This document shows, one piece after another, positions 1 through 7,898 of a stretch of 64,000 bases of DNA; position 1 is the first letter of the stretch; each line of letters opens with the position of its first letter. Source of the DNA: Arthrobacter alkaliphilus (GTDB lineage Bacteria; Actinomycetota; Actinomycetes; Actinomycetales; Micrococcaceae). The DNA lies in NCBI RefSeq assembly GCF_021483235.1, contig NZ_JAKEEC010000003.1, positions 150,612 to 214,611 on the forward strand, written 5' to 3'. A program made the position numbers and the translations under genes. The notes beneath the pieces were generated by a model. It was given only the letters and a program-made list of their open reading frames with translations, had not been told where the DNA came from and ran no database searches.

Positions 1-224
1 TCAGGCCGGCCCCGCAGCCCGGATCGCCCGCCGCCATGGCCAACCAACTCGGGCTACGGAGTCTGTCCTTCGAAGTCGACGATCTTCACGCACGGATCGA
101 TCGGCTCGCTTCGGAAGGATATGGACTGGTCGGCGGCATCGGCGAGTACGAGGGCGCTTGGCGCATGGCCTACGTGCGCGGTCCAGAGGGAATCATCGTG
201 GCATTGGCTGAGCGGCTCAGCTGA
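1..224 (+). CDS. VOC (glyoxalase/bleomycin-resistance) family protein, C-terminal part
   Basis: The reading frame is open from the left edge of the window and ends at the TGA at 222-224, so only about 73 C-terminal residues are seen. The segment GLRSLSFEVDDLHARIDRL, then a Gly-rich turn and the ending YVRGPEGIIVALAERL, matches the last beta-alpha-beta-beta unit of VOC proteins; PEG-I-V-LAE near the end is a family hallmark and its Glu often binds metal. The substrate cannot be told from this part. An internal ATG at 36 is probably not the start because coding-like sequence continues upstream of it. Confidence 0.7.
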   Translation, partial: RPAPQPGSPAAMANQLGLRSLSFEVDDLHARIDRLASEGYGLVGGIGEYEGAWRMAYVRGPEGIIVALAERLS

Positions 225-380
225 GGCAGAGCACCGGGCGTTCCTTCATAGCGGAGGGTCTGCGGCGCGACATATCGGGGCAATTTCATTTTATGCATTA
301 CCACTTTCATCGTGTACTAATAAGTGGACTTATTAATTGCGAGCGGCCTAGCCAGGCCCTCGCATAATTTGGGGGATAAC

Positions 381-1118
381 TTGAAAACCATTCGATCTCT
401 AGGCGCCTCGACCAAAGTGGGCCTGGCCGCTACATTCCTGTTGTTTATTTTGGCCTGTACCACAGGCGCTCCCGCAGTGTGGCTCCTGTTCCTTTTCCTT
501 TTCCTCATCGTCACGGCCTTGTACACAATGGTCACCGGAAGGCGGTCATGGGCCCATCTCCCAAGCCGCAAGATAGGCATCGCGGCATTTGCGGGAAGCC
601 TGGTCATCGGTTTCGTCGCTGTGGGCGGGGCCGCCGCTGCCACGTCCATTGCGCCGGTTTCGCATGTGCAGCCTCCCAGCTCAAGCCAGCCCTCTACTGC
701 TCCAGCTCCAACATTGGCAAGTCCGAGCCCGTCGCCTTCGGATACTCCGACCTCGAGCCGAGCCGCCTCACCCAGCGCGTCCCCCACTCCAACGCCGACA
801 CCGTCTCCCACCCGGACCGTTTCCCCAGAGCCAACCACAGCCGCAGTGGTACCCGCGCCGCCTGCGGCACCCGTCGTTCCGCCAGCGCCTCCGGCCCCCG
901 CACCAGTTCCGGTCCCCGTTCCTCCCGCTCCAGCGCCAGCCCCCGTCCCTCCCGCTCCAGCGCCAGCCCCGGCCACGAACTTGGTGCAAGGGGTGATCCC
1001 CGGCGCTTTCTGCCCCAACGCAGAGGTTGGAATGCAAGGAATTTCCGCCGCAGGGAACATCTACACATGCGGAGGCAAAGGCCCGGACAAGAACGGCCAC
1101 TACCACTGGAACTCATAA
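381..1118 (+). CDS. membrane-anchored Pro/Ala/Ser-rich protein with small Cys-containing C-terminal domain
   Basis: Function unknown. About 245 residues. The N-terminus has three likely membrane segments (roughly residues 12-30, 33-50 and 68-88). Next comes a long low-complexity Ser/Thr/Pro/Ala linker (about 90-205), probably extracytoplasmic. The last 40 residues form a compact domain, PGAFCPNAEVG then YTCGGKG and GHYHWN, with two cysteines that may pair; similar terminal modules occur in secreted actinobacterial proteins. The linker DNA includes a 27-bp direct repeat at about 921-973, encoding VPPAPAPAP-type blocks. I chose TTG 381 because GGGGG lies 5 nt upstream; GTG 324 in the same frame, without a ribosome site, would add 19 residues. 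Confidence 0.6.
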   Translation: MKTIRSLGASTKVGLAATFLLFILACTTGAPAVWLLFLFLFLIVTALYTMVTGRRSWAHLPSRKIGIAAFAGSLVIGFVAVGGAAAATSIAPVSHVQPPSSSQPSTAPAPTLASPSPSPSDTPTSSRAASPSASPTPTPTPSPTRTVSPEPTTAAVVPAPPAAPVVPPAPPAPAPVPVPVPPAPAPAPVPPAPAPAPATNLVQGVIPGAFCPNAEVGMQGISAAGNIYTCGGKGPDKNGHYHWNS

Positions 1119-1126
1119 GGAACGCG

Positions 1127-1224
1127 GTCGGATTCTGCTGGACCGTTCCCTTCGTCGCCATTGCCGGTCCCGTGATTCGGCGGGCTCGGCAATTGCCCAT
1201 TCGAATGATTGAGCAGAATCCGAC
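1127..1224. repeat. 13-bp perfect inverted repeat spanning an intergenic gap
   Basis: GTCGGATTCTGCT (1127-1139) is exactly inverted as AGCAGAATCCGAC (1212-1224), with 72 nt between the arms. It lies between two convergent genes. A shorter ATTGCCG/CGGCAAT pair is nested inside. It could be a long terminator stem or a small decayed mobile palindrome. No T-tract follows either arm. Confidence 0.45.
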
Positions 1225-1280
1225 ATCCGGGCGAGAGCAATATCAAGGCCCGGGCCGTGGCCCGCAAGTGTTGGTGTTCC

Positions 1281-1592
1281 TCAGATACCGCTGCTCGTGA
1301 GGGCGTCCTTGATTTGGTCAATGCTCGGCACGCCAGCCAGGCCGAGCGGAGTGCGGTAGACCCGGCAAGCGAGCTCCTGGGCCGGTGCCCTGTCGGGAAA
1401 GATGTCGGTCCCATTGAAAGTGATCGTCGGTGATCCTGCGAACGCGGTCCCGACCGTGTCCTTCGCGGATTCCATCAACCGCATCCTGACCGCCGTGCCT
1501 CCGTGCCCCAAGGCAGTCAGAGCCGCGCCCAAACGCCGGGCTGCTTCATCGGTATTCGGACAGTCGCTGATATGAAGCACTTCGATGTTCAT
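1281..1592 (-). CDS. small thioredoxin-fold-like protein
   Basis: A 103-residue cytoplasmic protein. The opening MNIEVLHISDCPNTDEAARRL has the beta-strand, Cys and helix order of thioredoxin-fold proteins. The active-site position reads CPNT, so there is one cysteine rather than CxxC. Later FAGSPTITFNGTDIFPD has the cis-Pro-type SPTI turn of that fold. Small one-Cys proteins of this kind are often annotated as thioredoxin family or alkylmercury-lyase-like; the substrate is unknown. The ATG at 1592 has AGAGGAG about 9 nt upstream, which fits better than an in-frame start 19 codons earlier. It is convergent with the preceding gene. Confidence 0.65.
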   Translation of the reverse strand: MNIEVLHISDCPNTDEAARRLGAALTALGHGGTAVRMRLMESAKDTVGTAFAGSPTITFNGTDIFPDRAPAQELACRVYRTPLGLAGVPSIDQIKDALTSSGI

Positions 1593-1738
1593 GGGTACAT
1601 TCTCCTCTTTTGAGCCTCGTGCTTCGGGGGCCCAAAGGGTTGTTTCCATGACCGCGCTGATTTACTGCCGCCCATTGTTCATTCCACAGTCATGAAAGAT
1701 GCATCCATTCAGGGTCCAAGGCGTGATATTAACAGTCG

Positions 1739-3475
1739 GTGAGGGACACTGAATGCAATGCGATGCCGTATAGCCAGCAGAATGCGCTGGTATTGGGTGA
1801 GCTCGGGTTTGAGGCAATTGTTCTGCCGGGTTCCACCCAGGCGCTTGACGTTGATGAACTTTTCAGGGCTGACAGCAGCCTGCGCGGAGTGGTTGTCGAT
1901 TCCCCTTCCGGCCCTGCGTTGTTGAGCCGGAACCAACTGGAATACAAGATGTCGGGCCGTCTGGGGTTCGGCCGGGCGCTGCATGCCCGGGCGACGGCCG
2001 CGGACATGCTCGGCGCATCCCATTTCTCGGTCTCGGATCGGCTCGGAATGTCCGAGGCCGTCGCGGTCATCCTGGAGCGGCCCGAAGCGAGCCGCTACCA
2101 GGACCTGCTCGTTGTCGGCGAGGGCGCACCGCGGATCGTGCCGGTCTCGGAAGTTTTCGAAGGCCTGTCGGCCGTCTTCCGGCATGCTTCCCTGCACGAT
2201 CCGCTCACAGGGCTGCCCAACAGGCGCATGCTCGAGCTTGAAGCGCCAGCCCTAACCCGCAATACAGACCGCTCCCGGATCGGGATCCTCTTCATCGATT
2301 TGGACGACTTCAAGGGCGTCAACGACACTTTCGGGCACCGTGCCGGAGACATCGTGCTCGCCGAATTCGCCGCCCGCCTTACAGGATGCGTCCGGGACGA
2401 AGACACCGTGGTCCGGCTTGGCGGGGACGAATTCGCGGTGTTGCTGGTCGGTGTGGACGAAGCCGAGGCCGGAGCCGTTGCCGACCGGGTGCTGGAGTGC
2501 ATGGACGAGCATTTCGTCGTCGACGGCCAGCACCTGGACGTAACGGCCACGGTCGGCCTGGCGATGGCGAGTGATGTCACGGACGAGGGTGCCTTGAGTC
2601 GGCTCGAGGCAGTCCTGCGCCACGCTGACGGTGCGATGCTCAACGCCAAACAGGCGGGAAAACGCCGCGTCGGTCGGATCTGCCCTGCGGTGGACGTCGG
2701 CGGCTTCGCCCGCGAGGCCCTGATCCGCCGCCGCCTTCCGGGCGCACTTCGGGAGGGCACGTTGAGCCTGCAGTACCAGCCGCTCCGCGACCTGGCTACC
2801 GGGGAGGATCACGGCGTCGAAGCCCTCGTGCGCTGGACGGATCCCGAACTGGGCCAGGTCCCGCCTTCCGAATTCATTCCCGTCGCCGAACATACCGGGG
2901 AAATTCTCAGGATCGGCGCCTGGGTCATCGACCAAGCCTGCGGGCAGGCACGGCTGTGGTCCGACGCCGGGACGCCGCTGAGAGTCGCCGTCAACGTTTC
3001 TCCCCTTCAGTTGGCGTCGGGAACGCTGGTCGCCGAGGTCCTCGGCGCATTGGACAAGCACGGCGTCCCTGCAAACCTCCTGGAGGTCGAAATCACCGAA
3101 GGAACGGCAATCACGGACAAGTCCGGGGCCGCGGCGCAACTTCAGCAACTGATCGACACCGGTGTCGGGGTAGCCCTCGATGACTACGGGACCGACTACT
3201 CCACCCTCGCGCTGCTTCGCGCCCTTCCCTTGACGACCGTCAAGATCGCCAAGTCCTTTATCGACGAAATCGATACGGACGAACGTGCCGCGGCCATCGT
3301 CAACGGACTTATCCACGTCCTGCAAGCCGCGGGAGTCAAAACGACCGCCGAAGGTGTTGAGCGAAACACTCAACTCGCCGCATTGCGCGGCATGGCCTGC
3401 GACACAGCCCAGGGCTACCTGATCTCACGCCCGGTAGCCCCTGTCGACGTCCCGGCGGCCACCTGCAGCCGATGA
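1739..3475 (+). CDS. GGDEF-EAL domain protein (cyclic di-GMP turnover)
   Basis: About 578 residues, no membrane segment, so probably cytoplasmic. Residues ~10-140 form an N-terminal sensor-like region resembling a CBS pair (LRGVVVDSPSGPALLSRNQLEYKM, then a GRLGFGRALHAR stretch). The cyclase domain follows: HDPLTGLPNRR near 158 and an intact GGDEF at 228-232. The phosphodiesterase domain begins near 340 with an intact EAL at 361-363, NVSPLQL, EITEG, LDDYGTDYS, VKIAKSFID, EGVE and QGYLISRPV. Metal and catalytic residues of EAL enzymes therefore look present, and both activities are possible. Start is uncertain: GTG 1739 or ATG 1763, neither with a clear ribosome site. Confidence 0.88.
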   Translation: MRDTECNAMPYSQQNALVLGELGFEAIVLPGSTQALDVDELFRADSSLRGVVVDSPSGPALLSRNQLEYKMSGRLGFGRALHARATAADMLGASHFSVSDRLGMSEAVAVILERPEASRYQDLLVVGEGAPRIVPVSEVFEGLSAVFRHASLHDPLTGLPNRRMLELEAPALTRNTDRSRIGILFIDLDDFKGVNDTFGHRAGDIVLAEFAARLTGCVRDEDTVVRLGGDEFAVLLVGVDEAEAGAVADRVLECMDEHFVVDGQHLDVTATVGLAMASDVTDEGALSRLEAVLRHADGAMLNAKQAGKRRVGRICPAVDVGGFAREALIRRRLPGALREGTLSLQYQPLRDLATGEDHGVEALVRWTDPELGQVPPSEFIPVAEHTGEILRIGAWVIDQACGQARLWSDAGTPLRVAVNVSPLQLASGTLVAEVLGALDKHGVPANLLEVEITEGTAITDKSGAAAQLQQLIDTGVGVALDDYGTDYSTLALLRALPLTTVKIAKSFIDEIDTDERAAAIVNGLIHVLQAAGVKTTAEGVERNTQLAALRGMACDTAQGYLISRPVAPVDVPAATCSR

Positions 3476-3517
3476 CCATCGGCAACCGCGGCCCCCACTG
3501 AAACTGCGGCCCGGGCC

Positions 3518-3883
3518 TCAGAGCGAGTATCGGCGGGACCGTCCGGGAACGAGGTCCTTGACTACGGAGATTTTGCCTGTCACCGTGACGGCAAACCATC
3601 GGCCCGATGAATGGTCCAGGCCGGCGAACCGTCCCGGTTCGGTTGGGATGAGCTCAATTGTTGCGTTATCAACGGCGTGAAACAGGTTCCACCTGCCCGC
3701 TGATTTGCTCCCTGCGACGTATCCCCGGGTTTGGAGGTCGTAGACATGAATGCGGTCCTCGCTCACATCCCCACTCATCACGACAAGCCGGCCGGTGTCC
3801 ATCTCCTTGATCAACCGGGCCTTGGACGACGTGCTTAGCCGTCCGGTGACATAGGCGATTGCCCGTTCGCGGTCGTCAATCAT
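3518..3883 (-). CDS. small protein of unknown function, last gene of transporter mini-operon
   Basis: A 121-residue soluble protein I do not recognise. It begins MIDDRERAIAYVTGRLS and looks like a helical start followed by a mainly beta domain (DRIHVYDLQTRGYVAGS, WNLFHAVDNATIELIP, WFAVTVTGKISVVKDLVPG). The ATG at 3883 has a strong GGAGG 5 nt upstream. It overlaps the stop of the upstream 58-residue gene as TGATG, which suggests translational coupling. Reading on in this frame gives an open stretch to 4036, but the ribosome site favours 3883. Position downstream of the Nramp-related transporter suggests co-transcription with metal transport, an inference from order only. Confidence 0.65.
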   Translation of the reverse strand: MIDDRERAIAYVTGRLSTSSKARLIKEMDTGRLVVMSGDVSEDRIHVYDLQTRGYVAGSKSAGRWNLFHAVDNATIELIPTEPGRFAGLDHSSGRWFAVTVTGKISVVKDLVPGRSRRYSL

Positions 3884-4059
3884 CAGGGCCTCCGATAGCT
3901 CTCCACGCCCGCCACGACGTGGTAACTGTCCACCATGATTTCGTGCCCCAGGCGCCCGGCCGTGCTCACCGGATCCTTCAATTCTCGGGCCCACCCCGGT
4001 GAGATCGGCCAACGCTCTCCGAACAACACATGACATGGTGGTGAAAGATCGGGGTTCAT
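3883..4059 (-). CDS. 58-residue protein of unknown function
   Basis: A short frame of 58 codons that starts 16 nt after the transporter stop and ends by sharing an A with the next start (TGATG). It has one Cys-His pair near the start (PCHVLFGERWP) and the segment GHEIMVDSYHVVAGVESYRRP near the end. No membrane segment or signal peptide is seen. The ribosome site is weak, so expression may depend on read-through from the transporter gene. Order and overlap support a real gene; sequence alone gives no function. Confidence 0.45.
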   Translation of the reverse strand: MNPDLSPPCHVLFGERWPISPGWARELKDPVSTAGRLGHEIMVDSYHVVAGVESYRRP

Positions 4060-4075
4060 GCCCTGGCGTATCGGC

Positions 4076-5374
4076 TCAGCTTCCCGCGATCGCGACCCAG
4101 ATGCCGGTGCAACCAGTGACCACCATGATGGCCGTGGTTCCCCACCCGAGCGCGGCGGCAAGCTTTCCGTTGCGGTATTCGCCCATGATCTTTCGATCTC
4201 CCGAGATCAGCATTGTGACGATGAGGAACGGGGCTGCGGCCACGCCGTTGACGATGGCGCTCAGAATGAGGAGCTGGATCGGGTCTTCGACAAAGAACGT
4301 GATGAGCACTCCGCCAAGGGTCGCAACGCCGAGGAGGGTATAGAAGACAGGGGCGCGCCGGACACTGCGGTCAATACCCCACTGCTTACCCCAGAGACCT
4401 GCCAGACCGGCAGAAGCCGAGCCGGCCAAGACGGGGACACCCAGGACGCCGGATCCCACGAAACCCGCCGCGAAGAGGAACTTCGCCGCTGGACCGACGA
4501 TCGGCTCCAGCGCCCTCGCCGCATCGGCGGCTGAACTGATCTGGCCGCCGTGTTTCCCGACCGTCGCGGCGGTCGCAGCAATGATCGAGAACATCACCAG
4601 CACGGAAAAGAACATGCCTATGAAGACATCTGCCCGCGCGGCACGTAACTTGTTGTTCGCGGAGGACACGGGCCGGGCCTCCAAGCTGACCGCATCGTCG
4701 CCGTCGTCGTTCTCTTCCCGAAGCTCCTCAACCCGGTGTGCGCTCTGCCAGAAGAACAGATAGGGCGAGATCGTGGTACCCAAAACAGCGACTATGAAGC
4801 CCAAATAGTCGAGGCTGAATCGGAAGTCCAGTCCCAGCAGGCCCGCGAGGACGTCCCGCCAGTCGATATCCGAGACGAACAGGACGCACACGTAGGCGAG
4901 AAGCGTAAGGCAAAGCCACTTGAAGATCTTCGCCATGACCGAAAATCGGCCAGCCACCAGGGCGACGGTTATGCCGATGCCGGCCAGCGCAGTCCACAGC
5001 TGATCAGGACCTGCGCCGAGCATCTGCATCCCCTGCCCCACCGCCATGAGGTCAGCCGCTGAACTCATAGTGTTTGCCCCAAGTAAGGCGACTGTCAGGA
5101 TGCCGATCACAATGCGCGGTTGGCGGTCAAACCGACGCCGTGCCAAGGTTCCCAGGCTGTCACCCGTGGCGAGGGCCGTGCGGTCACAAATCTCCTGGAC
5201 GCCCATCATGAGCGGCAAGGTGACCGGAACGGTCCAGAGCATCCCGTAGGAGAACGCCGCCCCTGCCTGGGCGTAGGTGGCGATGCCCGAAGGATCGTCG
5301 TCTGCAGCTCCGGTCACCAAACCCGGGCCAAGGATGCCGAAGAATCGCTTCAGGAGTGAGCGTTTGGCACGCAC
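4076..5374 (-). CDS. Nramp-related divalent metal transporter, DPSG (NRMT-like) type
   Basis: About 432 residues with 11 or so hydrophobic helices; an SLC11/Nramp-fold inner-membrane transporter. The first helix reads LGPGLVTGAADDDPSGIATYAQAG, with DPSG at residues 27-30 where classical Mn/Fe Nramp proteins have DPGN. The sixth helix reads TTISPYLFFWQSA where classical members have a Met-Pro-His motif. These changes remove the Asn and the Met that favour transition metals. As I recall, they mark the NRMT branch, one member of which was shown to carry Mg2+. So Mg or Mn transport, rather than strict MntH function, is the better call. GTG 5374 has GGGAGG 4 nt upstream. Two small genes follow. 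Confidence 0.82.
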   Translation of the reverse strand: MRAKRSLLKRFFGILGPGLVTGAADDDPSGIATYAQAGAAFSYGMLWTVPVTLPLMMGVQEICDRTALATGDSLGTLARRRFDRQPRIVIGILTVALLGANTMSSAADLMAVGQGMQMLGAGPDQLWTALAGIGITVALVAGRFSVMAKIFKWLCLTLLAYVCVLFVSDIDWRDVLAGLLGLDFRFSLDYLGFIVAVLGTTISPYLFFWQSAHRVEELREENDDGDDAVSLEARPVSSANNKLRAARADVFIGMFFSVLVMFSIIAATAATVGKHGGQISSAADAARALEPIVGPAAKFLFAAGFVGSGVLGVPVLAGSASAGLAGLWGKQWGIDRSVRRAPVFYTLLGVATLGGVLITFFVEDPIQLLILSAIVNGVAAAPFLIVTMLISGDRKIMGEYRNGKLAAALGWGTTAIMVVTGCTGIWVAIAGS

Positions 5375-5617
5375 AACACCTCCCACCGGTAGATACTAAG
5401 CATACTGATGATCCTTACAGCTTAGGGCAAAGAGGCCTCGCCGGTCGTCCGAAATTGAAGGTAATCCGCTCCTTCGGAGGCTTTTCACGTTCAAAAATGA
5501 TCAGTACGCTTATTATCTGGGACTGAGTCACCGGCCAGCCGAACTGCAGGGATCGTGACCCGAAAGCCGCAAGCACGTGACAACGCACATCGACGCAAGC
5601 CCGTAAGGAGAGTTGCG

Positions 5618-6682
5618 ATGCTCCGTCCGTCATCCCATTGGGGCGTTGCCGACGGGACCGCCCGCGGCGCCGCAGTAGACATCCTCATCCCTACATACGA
5701 ACGCCCGGAGGAACTCGCCGTAACCCTGGCCGGACTGGCCGCACAATCCGACCCGGACTTCCGGGTTGTCATCAGCGACCAATCATCCAACACCGTGGCG
5801 TGGGAATCGCCCGCGGTGGCGGCGATGGTCCGGGTCCTGAAGGCGCAGGGGCGCGTGGTTGAACTCCTTCGGCACGTGCCGAGAAATGGAATGGCGGAAC
5901 ACCGCCAATTCATGCTCGATCACGCCACCGCGGAGAACGTCCTCTTCCTCGACGACGACGTATGGCTTGAGCCGGAGAGCCTGAAACGACTCGATGAAGC
6001 ATTGGGACAACTGGGGTGCGGGTTCGTCGGCATGGCCCCTCAAGGGCTTTCGTATATAGCCGACAAAAGGCCCGAACGAGCAACCAGCTTCTCCCCCTGG
6101 ACAGGGCCGGTTCAGCCCGAACGGATCACTCCGGATACCGCTGCCTTCCAGCGTTGGCCCCTGCATAGCGCGGCCAACCTGGTCCATTTGAGCGCCGACC
6201 TCGGAATACGGGCAGGCCAGTGGCTCGCCTATCGGATCGCGTGGCTTGGAGGATGCGTCATGTACCGCACATCCGCGCTGAAGGAAGTAGGCGGCTTCGG
6301 CTTCTGGACAGACATTCCACCCACCCATGCCGGCGAGGACGTTTTGGCGCAGTGGCGGGTCATGGAGAAGTACGGCGGGGCCGGAATCCTGCCGTCCGGT
6401 GCCGTCCACTTGGAGGCGCCGACCACAATCCCGGACCGCAGCGTCCAGGCATACAACGAATACCCGAAAGGAAAGGAAACATCCGTCATGAACGACGTTC
6501 CAAACCCGATCCAGATCCAGAAATTCCTCGGTGGCATCGACTATCCCGCAAACCGGGAGACGCTCATCGCGCGTGCCAAGGAATCCGGAGCCGACGACAA
6601 CGTCATTTCCGCATTGGAAAAACTGCCAGACAAGGAATACGGCAGGCCCACTGACGTGAGCGAAGCAATCTCCGGCACGTAA
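5618..6682 (+). CDS. family 2 glycosyltransferase with C-terminal DUF2795 domain
   Basis: 354 residues, cytoplasmic. The GT-A domain shows VDILIPTYERPEELAVTL, NGMAEHRQFMLDHA, the metal-binding LFLDDDVW (DXD type), the acceptor region AWLGGCVMYRTSALKEVGGF and HAGEDVLAQWRVM, which has the expected ED catalytic pair. From about residue 290 the protein changes: NPIQIQKFLGGIDYPANRE then SGADDNVISALEKLPDKEYGRPTDVSEAI is a complete DUF2795 module of about 55 residues. An internal ATG at 6488 with AAGGAAAGGA upstream could also give a free DUF2795 protein of 64 residues. ATG 5618 has GGAGAG 5 nt upstream. The sugar and acceptor are unknown. Confidence 0.8.
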   Translation: MLRPSSHWGVADGTARGAAVDILIPTYERPEELAVTLAGLAAQSDPDFRVVISDQSSNTVAWESPAVAAMVRVLKAQGRVVELLRHVPRNGMAEHRQFMLDHATAENVLFLDDDVWLEPESLKRLDEALGQLGCGFVGMAPQGLSYIADKRPERATSFSPWTGPVQPERITPDTAAFQRWPLHSAANLVHLSADLGIRAGQWLAYRIAWLGGCVMYRTSALKEVGGFGFWTDIPPTHAGEDVLAQWRVMEKYGGAGILPSGAVHLEAPTTIPDRSVQAYNEYPKGKETSVMNDVPNPIQIQKFLGGIDYPANRETLIARAKESGADDNVISALEKLPDKEYGRPTDVSEAISGT

Positions 6683-6727
6683 GGGGCCAGCCGCGGGCCG
6701 GGACGCCGGAATCCAGGGCTCATGCAG

Positions 6728-7081
6728 TCAGCGCCTGCCGGAGGCGTGGTTAATGCAGAACGGCGTCCACGGCCTTGCCTCGAGCCGTCCTTCCGAAATG
6801 GCGGAACCGCACACCGCGCACGTTCCGTAGCTTCTATCGGCGATCCGCTGCAGCGCGGCCTCGACTTGCTCGAGCCCGGACCTGCTCCGCTCCAACAGCG
6901 CCGAGGCCTGGGAAAGCTCGAACGCGATCGTGCTGCCTTCGGGATCGTGTTCGTCGTCGACATTGGACCCCTCCCGGGCCGCATTCACTGAGACGATGTC
7001 CTGGCGGAGGGAGCTGAGGAGGGCCTGCTTGCGGCCCCGCTCTTCCTCGAGCAGCTGCCGGAACCGCTCTACATTTTCCAT
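6728..7081 (-). CDS. TraR/DksA-type zinc-finger protein
   Basis: About 117 residues. A charged helical coiled-coil start (VERFRQLLEEERGRKQALLSSLRQD) leads to DDEHDPEGSTIAFELSQASALLERSRSGLEQVEAALQRI and then the finger YGTCAVCGSAISEGRLEARPWTPFCINHA. Family members usually have a C4 site; here the fourth ligand position is His (CINH), giving a possible C3H site. Proteins of this family bind in the RNA polymerase secondary channel; in actinobacteria the short ones are mostly uncharacterised. ATG 7081 starts the conserved part; an in-frame GTG at 7162 would overlap the promoter of the divergent reductase gene. Confidence 0.75.
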   Translation of the reverse strand: MENVERFRQLLEEERGRKQALLSSLRQDIVSVNAAREGSNVDDEHDPEGSTIAFELSQASALLERSRSGLEQVEAALQRIADRSYGTCAVCGSAISEGRLEARPWTPFCINHASGRR

Positions 7082-7179
7082 GGTCTGCAAGGTTACCGCG
7101 GACGTCCGGACACTGCCACCGGCGGGCAAACCTTCGCACCGGTCGATAAGTTGGGTAACCACGTATGGAGGCTGGCGCT

Positions 7180-7758
7180 GTGCGAAAACTCATCTACGGC
7201 ATGAACCTGACGTTGGACGGCTACATCGCCGCGGTCGGCGATGACATTGGTTGGAGCGGGCCGAGCGACGAGCTCTTCCAATGGTGGCTCGAGCAGGAGC
7301 GGGCGAGCAGTCTGTCGCTCTACGGGCGCAAGCTGTGGCAGACCATGAGCTCCTACTGGCCCACCGGCGACCAGCAACCCAACGCCACCCCGGCGCAGAT
7401 CGAGTTCGCGCGGAACTGGCGGGACACGCCGAAAGTGGTGTTCTCCTCTACGATCGAGAAGCTCGACTGGAACACCCGCCTGGTCACGGGCGACGCGATC
7501 GGCGAAATCACACGGCTCAAGGCCGAAGATGGCGGCCCGATGAGCGTCGGCGGCGCAACGCTTGCCGGGGCGGCCATGCAAGCCGGGCTCATCGATGAGT
7601 ACGTTCTGGTGACCCATCCGGTTCTGGTGGGCGGCGGCACGCCCTTCTTCGCCGCGCTGGACAAGTGGGTGAACCTGAACCTGGTGGAGACGCGGACATT
7701 TCCCGGTGGCGTCGTCATGACCAGGTACGAGACGAGGCGCCTGAGCATCCTGGACTAA
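7180..7758 (+). CDS. RibD C-terminal/dihydrofolate reductase family protein
   Basis: 192 residues. The start MRKLIYGMNLTLDGYIAAVGDDIGW is the typical opening of the RibD_C/DHFR-like reductases widespread in actinobacteria, usually annotated only as dihydrofolate reductase family protein. The nucleotide-binding half includes TPKVVFSST, GGPMSVGGATLAGAAMQAGLIDEYVLVTHPVLVGGGTPFF, a signature of the family. It probably uses NADPH, but the substrate is unknown; it need not be folate. GTG 7180 has GGAGG 8 nt upstream, better than ATG 7165, which overlaps that ribosome site. It is divergent from the DksA-like gene. Confidence 0.8.
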   Translation: MRKLIYGMNLTLDGYIAAVGDDIGWSGPSDELFQWWLEQERASSLSLYGRKLWQTMSSYWPTGDQQPNATPAQIEFARNWRDTPKVVFSSTIEKLDWNTRLVTGDAIGEITRLKAEDGGPMSVGGATLAGAAMQAGLIDEYVLVTHPVLVGGGTPFFAALDKWVNLNLVETRTFPGGVVMTRYETRRLSILD

Positions 7759-7898
7759 CGACCAAAAGACGACCAGTCGGGAATTATCGACAAACAGCGG
7801 GCAACCGATACCGAACGATCATCTCGTCGCAATCACCAAGCAACCTTGCCATCCCATGCTGGAACCGGTACGCATCATGTCTTCAGCAAAGGAACGCA

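Noticed and set aside
317..1060. A Gly/Ala-repeat protein frame on the minus strand opposite the Pro-rich gene
   Set aside because: The glycine repeats are the antisense of CC-rich proline codons. No ribosome site and no folded domain.
5387..5617. Possible Mg or Mn riboswitch before the Nramp-related gene
   Set aside because: Only small local hairpins are visible; the multi-helix arrangement of an M-box or yybP-ykoY element could not be traced by eye.
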